From Clostridia bacterium (GTDB lineage: Bacteria > Bacillota > Clostridia > Oscillospirales > Acutalibacteraceae), in the NCBI GenBank assembly GCA_017395425.1, contig JAFPUM010000038.1:1-64000 (forward strand): DNA of 64,000 nt, written 5' to 3'. Below are positions 1-8,174 of the stretch, piece by piece. The stretch's first letter is position 1. Each line of letters opens with the position of its first letter. Both the position numbers and the translations under genes were made by a program. The notes under the pieces were generated by a model. The model made no database searches. It saw nothing but the letters and a program-made list of their open reading frames with translations, and was not told where the DNA came from.

Positions 1-146
1 CCACAATTATCATATTGCTTTTCTGGAATTTTATGCTTAATAATGATTTATAACGATCATATTTTTCACATATAAATTCAGAAACTCAAGATGATTTAGA
101 TCATATTCCTGAAAAACAGGAGGGGGACTGAATAGTTACATTTTTT
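1..146. other. AT-rich edge region, no gene assigned
   Basis: AT-rich sequence at the window edge. Two short open stretches run in from position 1 on the plus strand (one stops near 75, another near 138), but neither has a start or a recognisable product. A gene tail entering from the left cannot be excluded. Confidence 0.3.
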
Positions 147-150
147 CAAG

Positions 151-189
151 AAAAGGGAGAGAGTTATCTGATAGGATAGTCTCTCTCCC
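151..189 (-). terminator. Rho-independent terminator of the flavodiiron gene
   Basis: The 9-bp stem GGGAGAGAG (155-163) pairs with CTCTCTCCC (181-189). On the minus strand it is followed by a T-rich run (complement of 151-154). It lies about 70 bases past the stop of the minus-strand flavodiiron gene. Confidence 0.75.
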
Positions 190-257
190 TTGATCGGCGG
201 TTTTATTTTGTTGATGGGTATGAAAACGCGGGAAATCGCAAATACTCCATTATGGCA

Positions 258-1421
258 TCACGAACGAAGCAGTGCCTCGGCAAGCTGTGTCATGCTGTCG
301 GGCGTTTCGCCTTTGAGAGAGGACTTGATACTGACCGTCGGTTCCAGAACGGTGATATTCTTCATGCCTTCCAGCTCTGCACGCATCAGTTTGGCAGCCG
401 CCGGCGCCCACGAACCGTTCTCCATCAGACCCACCGTGCGATTCTGATAGTTCTTCGCCTTGAGATGATGCAGGAATTCTTCCATACAGGGGAAAATACC
501 GGCATTGTAAGTGATGGACGCCAGCACGATACGGTCATAGCGGAAGGCATCCTCTACCGCTTCCGCCATATCGTCTCGGGTGAGATCGGCAATGGAAACC
601 TTCGGTGCGCCCTTGGTTTCCAGCAACGCTTTCAGCTGCTGCGCGGCAGCAGCCGTATGACCGTGTGCGGAAGCATAGGCGATGAAGATGCCCTTGTCCT
701 CCGGCTCATAGCTGCTCCAGACCTTATATTTATCAAAATAATAGGGCAGATTTTCCGACAGAACAGGTCCGTGCAGCGGGCAGATGATCCGAATGTCCAG
801 TGCAGCCGCTTTTTTCAGCACAGCCTGCACCTGCGCTCCGTATTTGCCGATAATATTGAAATAGTAGCGGCGCGCCTCACACGCCCAATCCTCATCCGTG
901 TCCAATGTGCCGAATTTGCCGAACGCGTCGGCTGAGAAGAAAATGCCGTCGCTTTCGTCATAGGTCATCATGACTTCCGGCCAATGAACCATCGGCGCCA
1001 TGAAGAAGCGGAGGAGATGTCCGCCGAGATCCAGCGTGTCGCCTTCCTTGACAACCAGTTTTCTATCACCCAGATCGTCAGCAAAAAACTGGCTGAAAAA
1101 CGCAAAAGTCTTGGCATTGCCGACAATCTTCATCTCCGGGTATCGCTGCGCAAGTATGACAATACCGGCGGCATGGTCAGGTTCCATGTGCTGGATCACC
1201 AGATAATCCGGGCAGCGCCCATCAAGCGCTTCGGTGACATTGGCAAGCCACTGGTCACAGACCCTCCGGTCAGCGGTATCCATCACACAGATTTTTTCAC
1301 CCTCGATAAGATAGGAATTATACGCCATACCGTTGGGTACTTCGAACTGGCTCTCAAAGAGATCAAGCTCGGCATCGTCGCAGCCGACGTAGCAGACTGT
1401 ATCAGTGATTTTTTTAATCAT
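258..1421 (-). CDS. fprA: Flavodiiron protein (A-type flavoprotein, O2/NO reductase)
   Basis: A 387-residue cytosolic flavodiiron protein. The family reduces O2 to water and/or NO to N2O in anaerobes, using electrons from rubredoxin. The N-terminal metallo-beta-lactamase-like domain carries the diiron motif H78-x-E80-x-D82-H83, with later ligands in a DAFG segment and a CPLHGP segment. The C-terminal third is a flavodoxin-like FMN domain (IAYASAHGHT). Length matches the family. The frame is open 23 codons further upstream, but this ATG has an AGGAAGG site 7 bases ahead, so it is preferred. It is transcribed divergently from thioredoxin and a flavin reductase-rubredoxin fusion, which are plausible electron donors. 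Its promoter lies at 1458-1486, with a palindromic operator candidate further upstream. Confidence 0.95.
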   Translation of the reverse strand: MIKKITDTVCYVGCDDAELDLFESQFEVPNGMAYNSYLIEGEKICVMDTADRRVCDQWLANVTEALDGRCPDYLVIQHMEPDHAAGIVILAQRYPEMKIVGNAKTFAFFSQFFADDLGDRKLVVKEGDTLDLGGHLLRFFMAPMVHWPEVMMTYDESDGIFFSADAFGKFGTLDTDEDWACEARRYYFNIIGKYGAQVQAVLKKAAALDIRIICPLHGPVLSENLPYYFDKYKVWSSYEPEDKGIFIAYASAHGHTAAAAQQLKALLETKGAPKVSIADLTRDDMAEAVEDAFRYDRIVLASITYNAGIFPCMEEFLHHLKAKNYQNRTVGLMENGSWAPAAAKLMRAELEGMKNITVLEPTVSIKSSLKGETPDSMTQLAEALLRS

Positions 1422-1457
1422 AATCGACCTTCCTTTTTTGGATTGATAGTCATTTTT

Positions 1458-1486
1458 ATCATAACAGCATTCGCACAAGAAGTCAA
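1458..1486 (-). promoter_or_regulatory. Sigma-A-type promoter of fprA
   Basis: On the minus strand TTGACT (complement of 1481-1486) and TATGAT (complement of 1458-1463) are separated by exactly 17 bp, about 40 bases upstream of the fprA start. Confidence 0.65.
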
Positions 1487-1527
1487 CCAACTTTTTTTGA
1501 ATATTTCAATAAGATGGTATTCCGATG

Positions 1528-1555
1528 CGCAAAAAAATGTGCACATTTTTTTGCG
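1528..1555. promoter_or_regulatory. Perfect 28-bp palindrome in the divergent fprA/trx promoter region
   Basis: The left half CGCAAAAAAATGTG is followed immediately by its exact reverse complement, with no loop. Such loop-free symmetry suits a DNA-binding dimer better than an RNA hairpin. It lies just upstream of the thioredoxin -35 (1563) and about 40 bp upstream of the fprA -35 (1486), so one regulator could control both directions. The cognate regulator is unknown; no redox regulator gene is adjacent. Confidence 0.6.
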
Positions 1556-1562
1556 AAAACGA

Positions 1563-1591
1563 TTGCAAATTTCAGAAAAATCCTATATGAT
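1563..1591 (+). promoter_or_regulatory. Sigma-A-type promoter of the thioredoxin gene
   Basis: TTGCAA (1563-1568) and TATGAT (1586-1591) are 17 bp apart. The -10 is identical to that of the divergent fprA promoter. Confidence 0.55.
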
Positions 1592-1629
1592 AATAGTATC
1601 TTCATTGAGTGAAAGGTGGATGATATCCT

Positions 1630-1944
1630 ATGGAAATCAATGTAACCGCGCAAAACTTTGAAAAAGTGGTTTTGCAAAGCGAACGTCCCGTACTGATCGA
1701 TTTCTGGGCGACATGGTGTCCCCCCTGCCGTATGCTGGGTCCCGTGGTAGCTGCCATCGCCGAGGAACGTGACGATATCCTGGTATGCAAAGTCAATTCG
1801 GATGAAAATCAGGCGCTTTGCATGAAGTTCGGCGTTTCCAGCATTCCGGCTCTGTTTCTGCTCAAGGACGGCAAGGTACTGGACAGTTCGGTTGGCTATC
1901 GCGACAAGAACGCTCTTTTACGCTGGATTGATTCCGTGATCTGA
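1630..1944 (+). CDS. trxA: Thioredoxin
   Basis: A 104-residue single-domain thioredoxin, a cytosolic disulfide reductase. The redox site is W29-C30-P31-P32-C33. The usual thioredoxin dipeptide is Gly-Pro, so the Pro-Pro variant may shift its redox potential. The cis-proline segment (SSIPALF) and the C-terminal helix are present. An AAAGGTGG site precedes the ATG. It is followed 50 bases on by a flavin reductase-rubredoxin gene and faces fprA across a shared regulatory region, which suggests a role in repairing oxidative damage. No thioredoxin reductase lies in the window. Confidence 0.93.
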   Translation: MEINVTAQNFEKVVLQSERPVLIDFWATWCPPCRMLGPVVAAIAEERDDILVCKVNSDENQALCMKFGVSSIPALFLLKDGKVLDSSVGYRDKNALLRWIDSVI

Positions 1945-1994
1945 ATACCGGAATTCCGTATTCTTTGACTCATATCATTTAAGGAAGTGACAGT

Positions 1995-2600
1995 ATGGAT
2001 TTGAATGCCCTTAACCGTATTTCTTACGGTCTGTATGTGCTGAGTGTCCGTTTGGGAGACAAAGACAATGGCTGCATCGTCAACACGGTTACGCAGGTGA
2101 CCTCTTCACCCACCCGCATCGCGGTGACAGTCAATAAGCAGAATCTGACTCACGACGTCCTGCTGCACACTGGCAGCTTCAATGTCAGTGTAATCAGTGA
2201 ATCCGCCAAATTCGCCCTGTTCAAGCGCTTCGGTTTCCAGAGCGGTCGGGATGCGGACAAATTCGACGGGCTGAGCGGTGCGAGGCGCGCCGCCAATCAG
2301 ATTGCCTACATCACCGAGGGCATCTGCGCCTATCTGAGCGCCAAGGTGATTTCGTCTGTTGACCTGGGTACGCATACGCTGTTTATTGCCGAAGTCACCG
2401 AATGTGAAGTGCTTTCTGAAGACGCGCCTATGACCTATGCCTATTACCATGCAAACGTCAAGCCGAAACCCGAAGAATCTCCTGCCGCCAAGGGCTTCCG
2501 CTGCAAGATCTGCGGCTATATTTATGAAGGAGAGGAACTTCCTCCGGATTTCATTTGTCCCTGGTGCAAGCACGGTGTGGAAGATTTTGAAAAAATCTGA
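1995..2600 (+). CDS. Flavin reductase-rubredoxin fusion (high-molecular-weight rubredoxin)
   Basis: A 201-residue two-domain protein. Residues 1 to about 155 are an FMN-binding flavin reductase-like domain. The last 40 residues are a short rubredoxin-like iron site with two CxxC pairs (CKICGYIYEG and CPWCKHG). The region between the pairs is much shorter than in classical rubredoxin, as in rubrerythrin tails. Known fusions of this type pass electrons from NAD(P)H to flavodiiron proteins, matching the divergent fprA partner. AAGGAAGTGAC precedes the ATG. It is probably cotranscribed with thioredoxin and ends at the terminator at 2613. Confidence 0.88.
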   Translation: MDLNALNRISYGLYVLSVRLGDKDNGCIVNTVTQVTSSPTRIAVTVNKQNLTHDVLLHTGSFNVSVISESAKFALFKRFGFQSGRDADKFDGLSGARRAANQIAYITEGICAYLSAKVISSVDLGTHTLFIAEVTECEVLSEDAPMTYAYYHANVKPKPEESPAAKGFRCKICGYIYEGEELPPDFICPWCKHGVEDFEKI

Positions 2601-2612
2601 GCGTTATTTCCT

Positions 2613-2651
2613 GCCATCGGAACGTGTATGGGTCGTTCCGATGGCTTTTTT
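2613..2651 (+). terminator. Terminator after the flavin reductase-rubredoxin gene
   Basis: A perfect 12-bp stem (GCCATCGGAACG, 2613-2624, pairing with 2634-2645), a 9-base loop, then six T (2646-2651), 12 bases past the stop codon. Confidence 0.92.
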
Positions 2652-2672
2652 CAGTTATCTCCCTCAATCGTC

Positions 2673-2707
2673 AAAAAAAGAACGGCACCGAACTTCGGTG
2701 CCGTTTT
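2673..2707. terminator. Bidirectional-type terminator hairpin
   Basis: A 10-bp stem (2682-2691 with 2695-2704) is flanked by an A run on the left and a T run on the right, so it could stop transcription from either side. It sits between the thioredoxin operon and a minus-strand small membrane protein gene. Confidence 0.7.
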
Positions 2708-2829
2708 GATTGTCTTTTATGATAACAAAATAGGAGTTTTGATTATTTTCTACTTTACATAAGGATTGACTCGCTTTTCAGAGTACTCATTCTTTATGAA
2801 AACCCCTGATCCTTTTTTGTCGTGCGGCA

Positions 2830-3015
2830 TCAGAAGATGACCAGCACGAACCCCATCACACAGGAGGCAGCCGCGAGAATGGATAACTCGTTGCTGTTCT
2901 CCTTGACAAAACGCGGGAGACTAAAGCCAAACAGCTTCTCTATGGCACTATATATCAGGTAAGGAATGCATACCGCCAAAATCATAACGGCAAGCGTAAA
3001 CTTGATGTCCTGCAT
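2830..3015 (-). CDS. Small membrane protein, unknown function
   Basis: A 61-residue protein with two hydrophobic segments (roughly residues 5-22 and 44-61) joined by a short polar loop; it is predicted to be a two-helix membrane protein. The open frame begins three codons earlier at a GTG, but the GGAGA site abuts that GTG, while this ATG is 9 bases from it, so the ATG is chosen. No family is recognised. It stands alone between the terminators of the thioredoxin operon and a direct-repeat patch. Confidence 0.6.
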   Translation of the reverse strand: MQDIKFTLAVMILAVCIPYLIYSAIEKLFGFSLPRFVKENSNELSILAAASCVMGFVLVIF

Positions 3016-3067
3016 GGTACTCACTCTCCAAATTCTTTCGCGTTTGTCTGTCCTGCAAAATGCTTTT

Positions 3068-3200
3068 GATTGTCTGTCGAAGTGGAAGGGCTTACATTGA
3101 TTGTCTGTCGAGGTGGAGTGGCTTACGTTTTGGAAGATTGATTGTCTGTCAGGTGGAAGGGCTTACGTTGATTGTCTGTCGAGGTGGAAGGGCTTACGTT
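3068..3200. repeat. Four direct copies of a 31-bp repeat
   Basis: Copies lie at 3068-3098, 3099-3129, 3140-3169 and 3170-3200. Each starts GATTGTCTGTC and ends GGCTTACGTT or a one-base variant. Copies 2 and 3 are separated by 10 bp, and copy 3 lacks one base. The copies are almost back-to-back, with no spacers as in CRISPR. No believable gene overlaps them. Confidence 0.8.
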
Positions 3201-3454
3201 TGGATTGATTGTTCTTTATGTCTTTTGTCTCTTGCTCTTTACGTGTATTATTATAAACGCCGATTATTAGGATTCAGTGATGGCGGTGCGTACATTCCAT
3301 GCAATTTTCCCTTCACTTTGTGAGCCTGATAATTCACGCTTTATGTCTTTTTAATTATTACAAAAATGCTTAATATTGCTATATTAACTGTTACATCACC
3401 GACAAAGATTGATAATCCTTTCACAAACATTTTTGACAAACACTTCGTTCTCAC
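3201..3454. other. Intergenic, AT-rich, no feature identified
   Basis: This continues the gene-free stretch 3016-3553. Short frames here have no ribosome binding site or protein-like composition. Apart from the repeat patch to its left and the terminator to its right, nothing is recognised. Confidence 0.4.
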
Positions 3455-3489
3455 AAAAATGACCTCCTCACCTGAAGATGAGAAGGTCA
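3455..3489 (-). terminator. Terminator of the met/maf/ylbJ operon
   Basis: Read on the minus strand, TGACCTTCTCAT pairs with GTGAGGAGGTCA (two mismatches) around a 6-base loop, followed by five T (complement of 3455-3459). It lies 65 bases past the metH stop. Confidence 0.6.
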
Positions 3490-3553
3490 CACGTGTGGTT
3501 TTTGAGGGGAACTTCACGTTCCTCCACAAAATCTCTCACATTTCATTCACAAA

Positions 3554-5965
3554 CTAGCAGTCGAAAATCTTCCGGCAATAGCGCACCGACGCCATCGCGT
3601 CGCGGCAATAGGCGTCTGCACCAATCTGCATGGCATATTCCTCGGTCAACACCGCACCGCCTACAAATATCCTGACTTCCGGCGCTTCCTTCCGCAGCAG
3701 CGCAATGGTTTCCGCCATCCTCACCACCGTAGTTGTCATCAGCGCACTGAGTCCCACCGCTTTAATATGATGTTTGCGTACATTTTCCAGAATGACCTCA
3801 GGCGGCACATCACGTCCCAGATCCAGCACGTCAAAGCGATAATTTTCCAGCAGTACCTTCACGATGTTCTTGCCGATATCGTGAATATCATCCTTTACGG
3901 TTGCCAGAATGACGCGCCCCAGTTTTTGCTCCGATCCGTCGCCCGCCAGCAATTCCTTTAAAACATCAAAGGCTGCCTTGGCAGCTTCGGCGCTCATGAG
4001 CAGCTGCGGCAGGAAAACCGTCCCTTTTTCAAACCCTTCTCCCACTTCATTCAGTGCCGGTATCAATTCCTCCTGAATCAGCGTCATGGGAGCCGGAGGA
4101 TTCTCTCCTGAAAGAGCCTCCCGCACCAGCGCAGCCGCCTGTTCTCCCAATCCTGCCACAATCGCGGCTTTCAGTGTCATCCCGCTGCTGACGGCTGACT
4201 TGGCAGCGGTCGCGTCGTCCATTGACGCGCTGTACCGTGCGATATAGTCGCCGCATCCCTCATCAAATCCACTCAGCGCCCGATAGGAATAATAGGCATT
4301 CATCATGGCTTCGGATTTAGGATTGATAATGCCGCAGTCCAAACCCGCGGTGAGCGCAGCGGTGTAAAAAGCGGCGTTGATCATCTCCCGCCTGGGCAGA
4401 CCGAAGGATACATTCGACACGCCCAATGTGGTACATACGCCCAATTCCTGTTTCACACGGCGAATGGTTTCCAGCGTCACCTTCGCGGCTTCCGGTTCGG
4501 CGCTGACCGTGAGGGTCAGACCGTCAATCACAATATCCTTTTTGTCGATTCCGTATTCCGCAGCCACAGAAATGATTTTAGCGGCAACCGCCACACGTTC
4601 TTCCGCGGTGGCAGGAATGCCTGTATCGTCAAGCGCGAGTCCCACGACAGTACCGCCGTATTTCTTCACCAGCGGAAAGACCGCCCGCATGGATTCCTCT
4701 TTGCCGCTGACGGAATTGATCAGCGGCTTGCCGTTATAAGCGCGGAGTGCGCGTTCCATTGCCTCTGGGTGTGACGTATCAATCTGCAAAGGAAGATCCA
4801 GAACCCCCTGGAGTTTTTTCACCGTCTGTTCCAGTACCGCCGGCTCGTCAATGCCCGGCATTCCCACGTTGACGTCAAGAATCTGCGCGCCCGCGTCCTG
4901 CTGCGCGATTCCTTCTCCTAATATATAGGAAATGTCATTGGCTTTCAGTGCTTCTTTGAAACGCTTCTTGCCGGTAGGATTGATGCGTTCGCCCACGATC
5001 AGGGGTTCCTGTCCGATGGTGACGGCGTGCGTATAGGACGAAATCATGGTAATACCCTTATCGGCTGGCAGTGCGGGCTTCACATCACCGCACCGTGCGA
5101 TCATCTCGCGTATATGTTCCGGCGTGGTACCGCAGCAGCCGCCCATCGCACACAGTCCCAGCGACGCTGCCCGCCGCATGGAACGGGCATAATCCGAAGG
5201 GGCAACGTCATAATAGGTAACGCCGTCCTTCTGCTTGGGCAGACCCGCGTTGGGACTGAACAGCAGCGGCAGTGAGGAAAGGGACGCCATCTGCCGGATC
5301 ACGGGATAAAGCTCGTCCGGACCCAGTCCGCAGTTCATACCCATCGCGTCCACCCGCAGCCCTTCCAGCAGCGCCACGACTGCCGCCACGTCCGCGCCGG
5401 TAAAGAGCTTGCCGCGCTCGTCAAAGGTACAGGTCACAAACACCGGCAGCGACGTATTTTCTTTGACCGCAAGCACCGCCGCCTTAACCTCATAAGTTGC
5501 GCCCATCGTCTCGATAATCGCCAGATCGGCGCCTGCCTTCTCGCCGGAGACTGCCATTTCGGCGAAAACGTCGTATGCTTCCTCGAATGACAGATCGCCC
5601 ATGGGTTCAATGAGCCTGCCAATGGGTCCGATATCCATTGCGATATATTTTTTCTCGGGCGTATCCGACGCTTCCCGCGCCGCCACAGCACAGTTTATCG
5701 CCGCAGTGACGATTTCCTCCACCGAGTATCCCGCCGCTTCCATCTTGCCGCGATTGGCGCCGAAGGTGTTGGTGGTCACCACATGACAGCCCGCGTCATA
5801 ATACTGCCGATGAATGTCGGTGATGATTTCAGGCTGCCGGAGGTTGAGCAGTTCCGGCAATTCTCCTGCCTTCAGCCCCGCGCTTTGCAGCATGGTTCCC
5901 ATCCCGCCGTCAAAAAAGATCATTTCCTGACCCAGAAACGCTGTGATTGGTTTTCTGTCGCTCAT
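3554..5965 (-). CDS. metH: Cobalamin-dependent methionine synthase without activation domain
   Basis: An 803-residue cytosolic enzyme that transfers a methyl group from methyltetrahydrofolate via cob(I)alamin to homocysteine. Domains in order: homocysteine methyltransferase (N-terminal third, zinc Cys in MNCG and GGCCGT), pterin-binding domain (VGERINPTGKKRF), cobalamin cap domain, and B12-binding domain with the DxHxxG motif at D693-x-H695 (DIHDIGKNIV). The protein ends straight after the B12 domain, so the AdoMet-binding reactivation domain of E. coli-type MetH is missing; it is supplied by the upstream gene. The frame is open 25 codons further, but AGGTGAG lies 7 bases before this ATG. It is last in a minus-strand operon after metF. 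Confidence 0.95.
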   Translation of the reverse strand: MSDRKPITAFLGQEMIFFDGGMGTMLQSAGLKAGELPELLNLRQPEIITDIHRQYYDAGCHVVTTNTFGANRGKMEAAGYSVEEIVTAAINCAVAAREASDTPEKKYIAMDIGPIGRLIEPMGDLSFEEAYDVFAEMAVSGEKAGADLAIIETMGATYEVKAAVLAVKENTSLPVFVTCTFDERGKLFTGADVAAVVALLEGLRVDAMGMNCGLGPDELYPVIRQMASLSSLPLLFSPNAGLPKQKDGVTYYDVAPSDYARSMRRAASLGLCAMGGCCGTTPEHIREMIARCGDVKPALPADKGITMISSYTHAVTIGQEPLIVGERINPTGKKRFKEALKANDISYILGEGIAQQDAGAQILDVNVGMPGIDEPAVLEQTVKKLQGVLDLPLQIDTSHPEAMERALRAYNGKPLINSVSGKEESMRAVFPLVKKYGGTVVGLALDDTGIPATAEERVAVAAKIISVAAEYGIDKKDIVIDGLTLTVSAEPEAAKVTLETIRRVKQELGVCTTLGVSNVSFGLPRREMINAAFYTAALTAGLDCGIINPKSEAMMNAYYSYRALSGFDEGCGDYIARYSASMDDATAAKSAVSSGMTLKAAIVAGLGEQAAALVREALSGENPPAPMTLIQEELIPALNEVGEGFEKGTVFLPQLLMSAEAAKAAFDVLKELLAGDGSEQKLGRVILATVKDDIHDIGKNIVKVLLENYRFDVLDLGRDVPPEVILENVRKHHIKAVGLSALMTTTVVRMAETIALLRKEAPEVRIFVGGAVLTEEYAMQIGADAYCRDAMASVRYCRKIFDC

Positions 5966-5996
5966 GAATTGTCTCACCTGTATTTCATTATAATGG

Positions 5997-6686
5997 TCAT
6001 GTGCGCCGGAAGGCGCAGGTTGTGTGGGAACAGTTGGCACATTTACCGCTGGCGCAGCTTCCGTTTTGTCCCCGCTGTCGCTGCCGGGTTATCCCGATCA
6101 CGGCAGAAACCGATTTCATCGGCGTCATCTGCCCTCCGCCGCTCACGGTAATGCCCGCGTATTTATAGGCGTTCAGACGGTCGAGCAGTATGGTCTGAGA
6201 TTCCAGAGAAAAATCCCCATATCCCGGACTGTAACGCGGTTTCAGCCAGCAGCCTTCTTTTTGATACGATGCTTCCAGCGTTTGGCATACGTTATCACAG
6301 TACTGTTCTGTCATGGCGGCAGCGGCAGCCTGAAGCAGTACGGCGTAGCTCATCCTGACAGCGGAATACCGGGCAATCAGCAAATCCACGCTGCTGCCCA
6401 GTGTAGCGGCGAAAAGCAGCACCTTCTCACAGCCCTGCAAATGCGCCGCCAGATCCCGGCTGACAATCGAAATCCCGTCAATCACACAGCAATTCTCTTC
6501 TGTCAGAAGCGTACACTCGCAGGCAATGTGTCTGGGCGAGGCAGTCTCGCCCACTTCCCGGATCGCACGCAACGCGCTTTGTCTGATATCCTCTCCGCAC
6601 AGATCGGCATTTTTGACACCCGCGTAACGCAGCACTTCCCTTACATCCACATCGCCGATAAAACTGTTACATTGTCTGTCAGTCAT
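5997..6686 (-). CDS. Stand-alone methionine synthase activation domain protein
   Basis: A 229-residue protein resembling the AdoMet-binding reactivation domain of MetH, which re-methylates oxidised cob(II)alamin. The family hallmark is visible as SPGYGDFSLE at about 155-164. The C-terminus is Cys-rich (SCASGKCANCSHTTC), as is common in the separate clostridial form. It sits between metF and a metH that lacks this domain, so the two proteins probably form a split enzyme. The ATG overlaps the metF stop by 8 bases, indicating translational coupling. An alternative GTG start lies 8 codons upstream. Confidence 0.85.
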   Translation of the reverse strand: MTDRQCNSFIGDVDVREVLRYAGVKNADLCGEDIRQSALRAIREVGETASPRHIACECTLLTEENCCVIDGISIVSRDLAAHLQGCEKVLLFAATLGSSVDLLIARYSAVRMSYAVLLQAAAAAMTEQYCDNVCQTLEASYQKEGCWLKPRYSPGYGDFSLESQTILLDRLNAYKYAGITVSGGGQMTPMKSVSAVIGITRQRQRGQNGSCASGKCANCSHTTCAFRRT

Positions 6687-7566
6687 GCCGCAGTCCCGCC
6701 CGATCGGCACCTACAATATAGGACAGGTTCGACATAATCGCGGCTGCGACATCCGGCTTGTTCATGGTGTAAAGATGGATTCCCTTTACGCCGTTGGCAA
6801 TCAGGTCGATAATCTGCTCGGTGGCATACGCGATGCCCGCCTGCTTCATGGCTTCCGGGTCATCGCCGAAGCGATCGGCTATGCGGCGGAACCGCGTGGG
6901 CAGCGTGGCGCCCGACAGTTCGCAGCTGCGGCGAATCTGAGCGGAATTGGTCATGGGCATGATGCCCGCGATGATGGGAACGTCTATCCCTTTTTTCAGC
7001 GCACGGAACATAAAACTGTAAAAGGCGGTGTTGTCAAAGAACATCTGTGTGGTGAGAAAATCCACACCGCATTCCACCTTGGCTTTCAGGTGATTCAAAT
7101 CCTGCTCCATACTCTCGCACTCCACATGACCTTCGGGATAACAGGCAGCGCCGATACAGAAATCCCCCTGCGCCCGAATCTCGGTGATGAGTTGCCCGGC
7201 GTATGTGTAATCTCGCGGCTTGTCCCGCAGTTCGGCAGGAATATCACCGCGGAGTGCCAGTACGTTTTGGATGCCGTAATCCCTGAGTTTGGCAATGGCT
7301 TGTTTCACTTCCTCGCGGGAAGACGAAGCGCAGGTAAGATGCGCCAGCGCTGTGCCGCCCACCTGATTGATATAGCGGGCGATTTCCACGGTCTGCTGTG
7401 AGGTACCGCCGCCGGCGCCGTAAGTGACGCTCACAAAGTCAGGTTCCAGATCGCAGATGGATTTGGCAACCGCCTTGGTTTTGTCGATGTTCATATAGCT
7501 CTTCGGCGGGAAAATTTCGCAGGAAAAGCTCGCGCCGACGGTATGTATGATATCTTTAATTTTCAT
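6679..7566 (-). CDS. metF: 5,10-methylenetetrahydrofolate reductase
   Basis: A 295-residue TIM-barrel flavoprotein that reduces methylene-THF to methyl-THF, the methyl donor used by the MetH encoded two genes downstream. Family signatures include SCEIFPPK near the N-terminus, SVTYGAGG, a central LALRGD segment and FLTTQMFFDN. Length is normal for the bacterial MetF family. The frame extends to a TTG three codons earlier, but GGGAG lies 9 bases before this ATG. It is 13 bases after maf and overlaps the activation protein gene. Confidence 0.95.
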   Translation of the reverse strand: MKIKDIIHTVGASFSCEIFPPKSYMNIDKTKAVAKSICDLEPDFVSVTYGAGGGTSQQTVEIARYINQVGGTALAHLTCASSSREEVKQAIAKLRDYGIQNVLALRGDIPAELRDKPRDYTYAGQLITEIRAQGDFCIGAACYPEGHVECESMEQDLNHLKAKVECGVDFLTTQMFFDNTAFYSFMFRALKKGIDVPIIAGIMPMTNSAQIRRSCELSGATLPTRFRRIADRFGDDPEAMKQAGIAYATEQIIDLIANGVKGIHLYTMNKPDVAAAIMSNLSYIVGADRAGLRHD

Positions 7567-7579
7567 AATAAGCAACTCC

Positions 7580-8143
7580 CTAGTGAATCTTGCGTATCTC
7601 CTGCATCAGACGTCCGATGGGCAGTCCCATAACATTGTAATAATCACCGATAATGCCGCTGATAAACACTGCTCCGCCACCCTGAATGGCATAGCCGCCC
7701 GCTTTGTCACTGTATTCGCCTGTGGCGATGTAATCGCGTATCTGCTCATGACTGAGCGGATAAAAATGAACCTCCGTGCTTTCCACAAACCGGCTGATCG
7801 TCAGATCGGTATTGACAATCGACACGCCGGTATACACCGTATGGGTACGGTCAGACAGCGCCATGAGCATCCGGTAGGCCTCCAGATCGTCTTTCGGCTT
7901 GCCGAAGGTCTGACCGTCAAGACTGACAATGGTATCCGCGCCGATGACCACACAGCCGCGGCATCGCTCCAGCCGCGCCACCGCCAGCGCTTTACGTTCA
8001 CTGAGCATCAGCGCCGCCACGGCAGGATCGGTTCCCTCCGGAACGCTCTCATCCGCGTCACTGGTCACAACGTCGAATTTCAGCCCCGTCATTTCCAGCA
8101 GTTCTTTGCGGCGGGGAGAACCCGACGCGAGTATGATTTTCAT
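7580..8143 (-). CDS. maf: Maf-family nucleoside triphosphate pyrophosphatase
   Basis: A 187-residue cytosolic house-cleaning enzyme of the Maf family, which hydrolyses dTTP/UTP or modified nucleotides to monophosphates. It begins with the family signature LASGSPRRKELL; GADTIV, KP and GYAIQGG segments are in the expected order. The open frame continues far upstream, but a strong GGGGGGA site lies 9 bases before this ATG. It lies between the small Cys-rich gene and metF on the same strand and is probably cotranscribed with them. Confidence 0.95.
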   Translation of the reverse strand: MKIILASGSPRRKELLEMTGLKFDVVTSDADESVPEGTDPAVAALMLSERKALAVARLERCRGCVVIGADTIVSLDGQTFGKPKDDLEAYRMLMALSDRTHTVYTGVSIVNTDLTISRFVESTEVHFYPLSHEQIRDYIATGEYSDKAGGYAIQGGGAVFISGIIGDYYNVMGLPIGRLMQEIRKIH

Positions 8144-8174
8144 AAGATGCAATCCCCCCTGTTTTTCCCCGCAT

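Noticed and set aside
3068-3200. CRISPR array
   Set aside because: Repeats are back-to-back, with no unique spacers of regular length, and no cas genes are present.
3060-3557. Short plus- and minus-strand frames (60-90 codons) near the repeats
   Set aside because: No ribosome binding site and low-complexity or repeat-derived translations.
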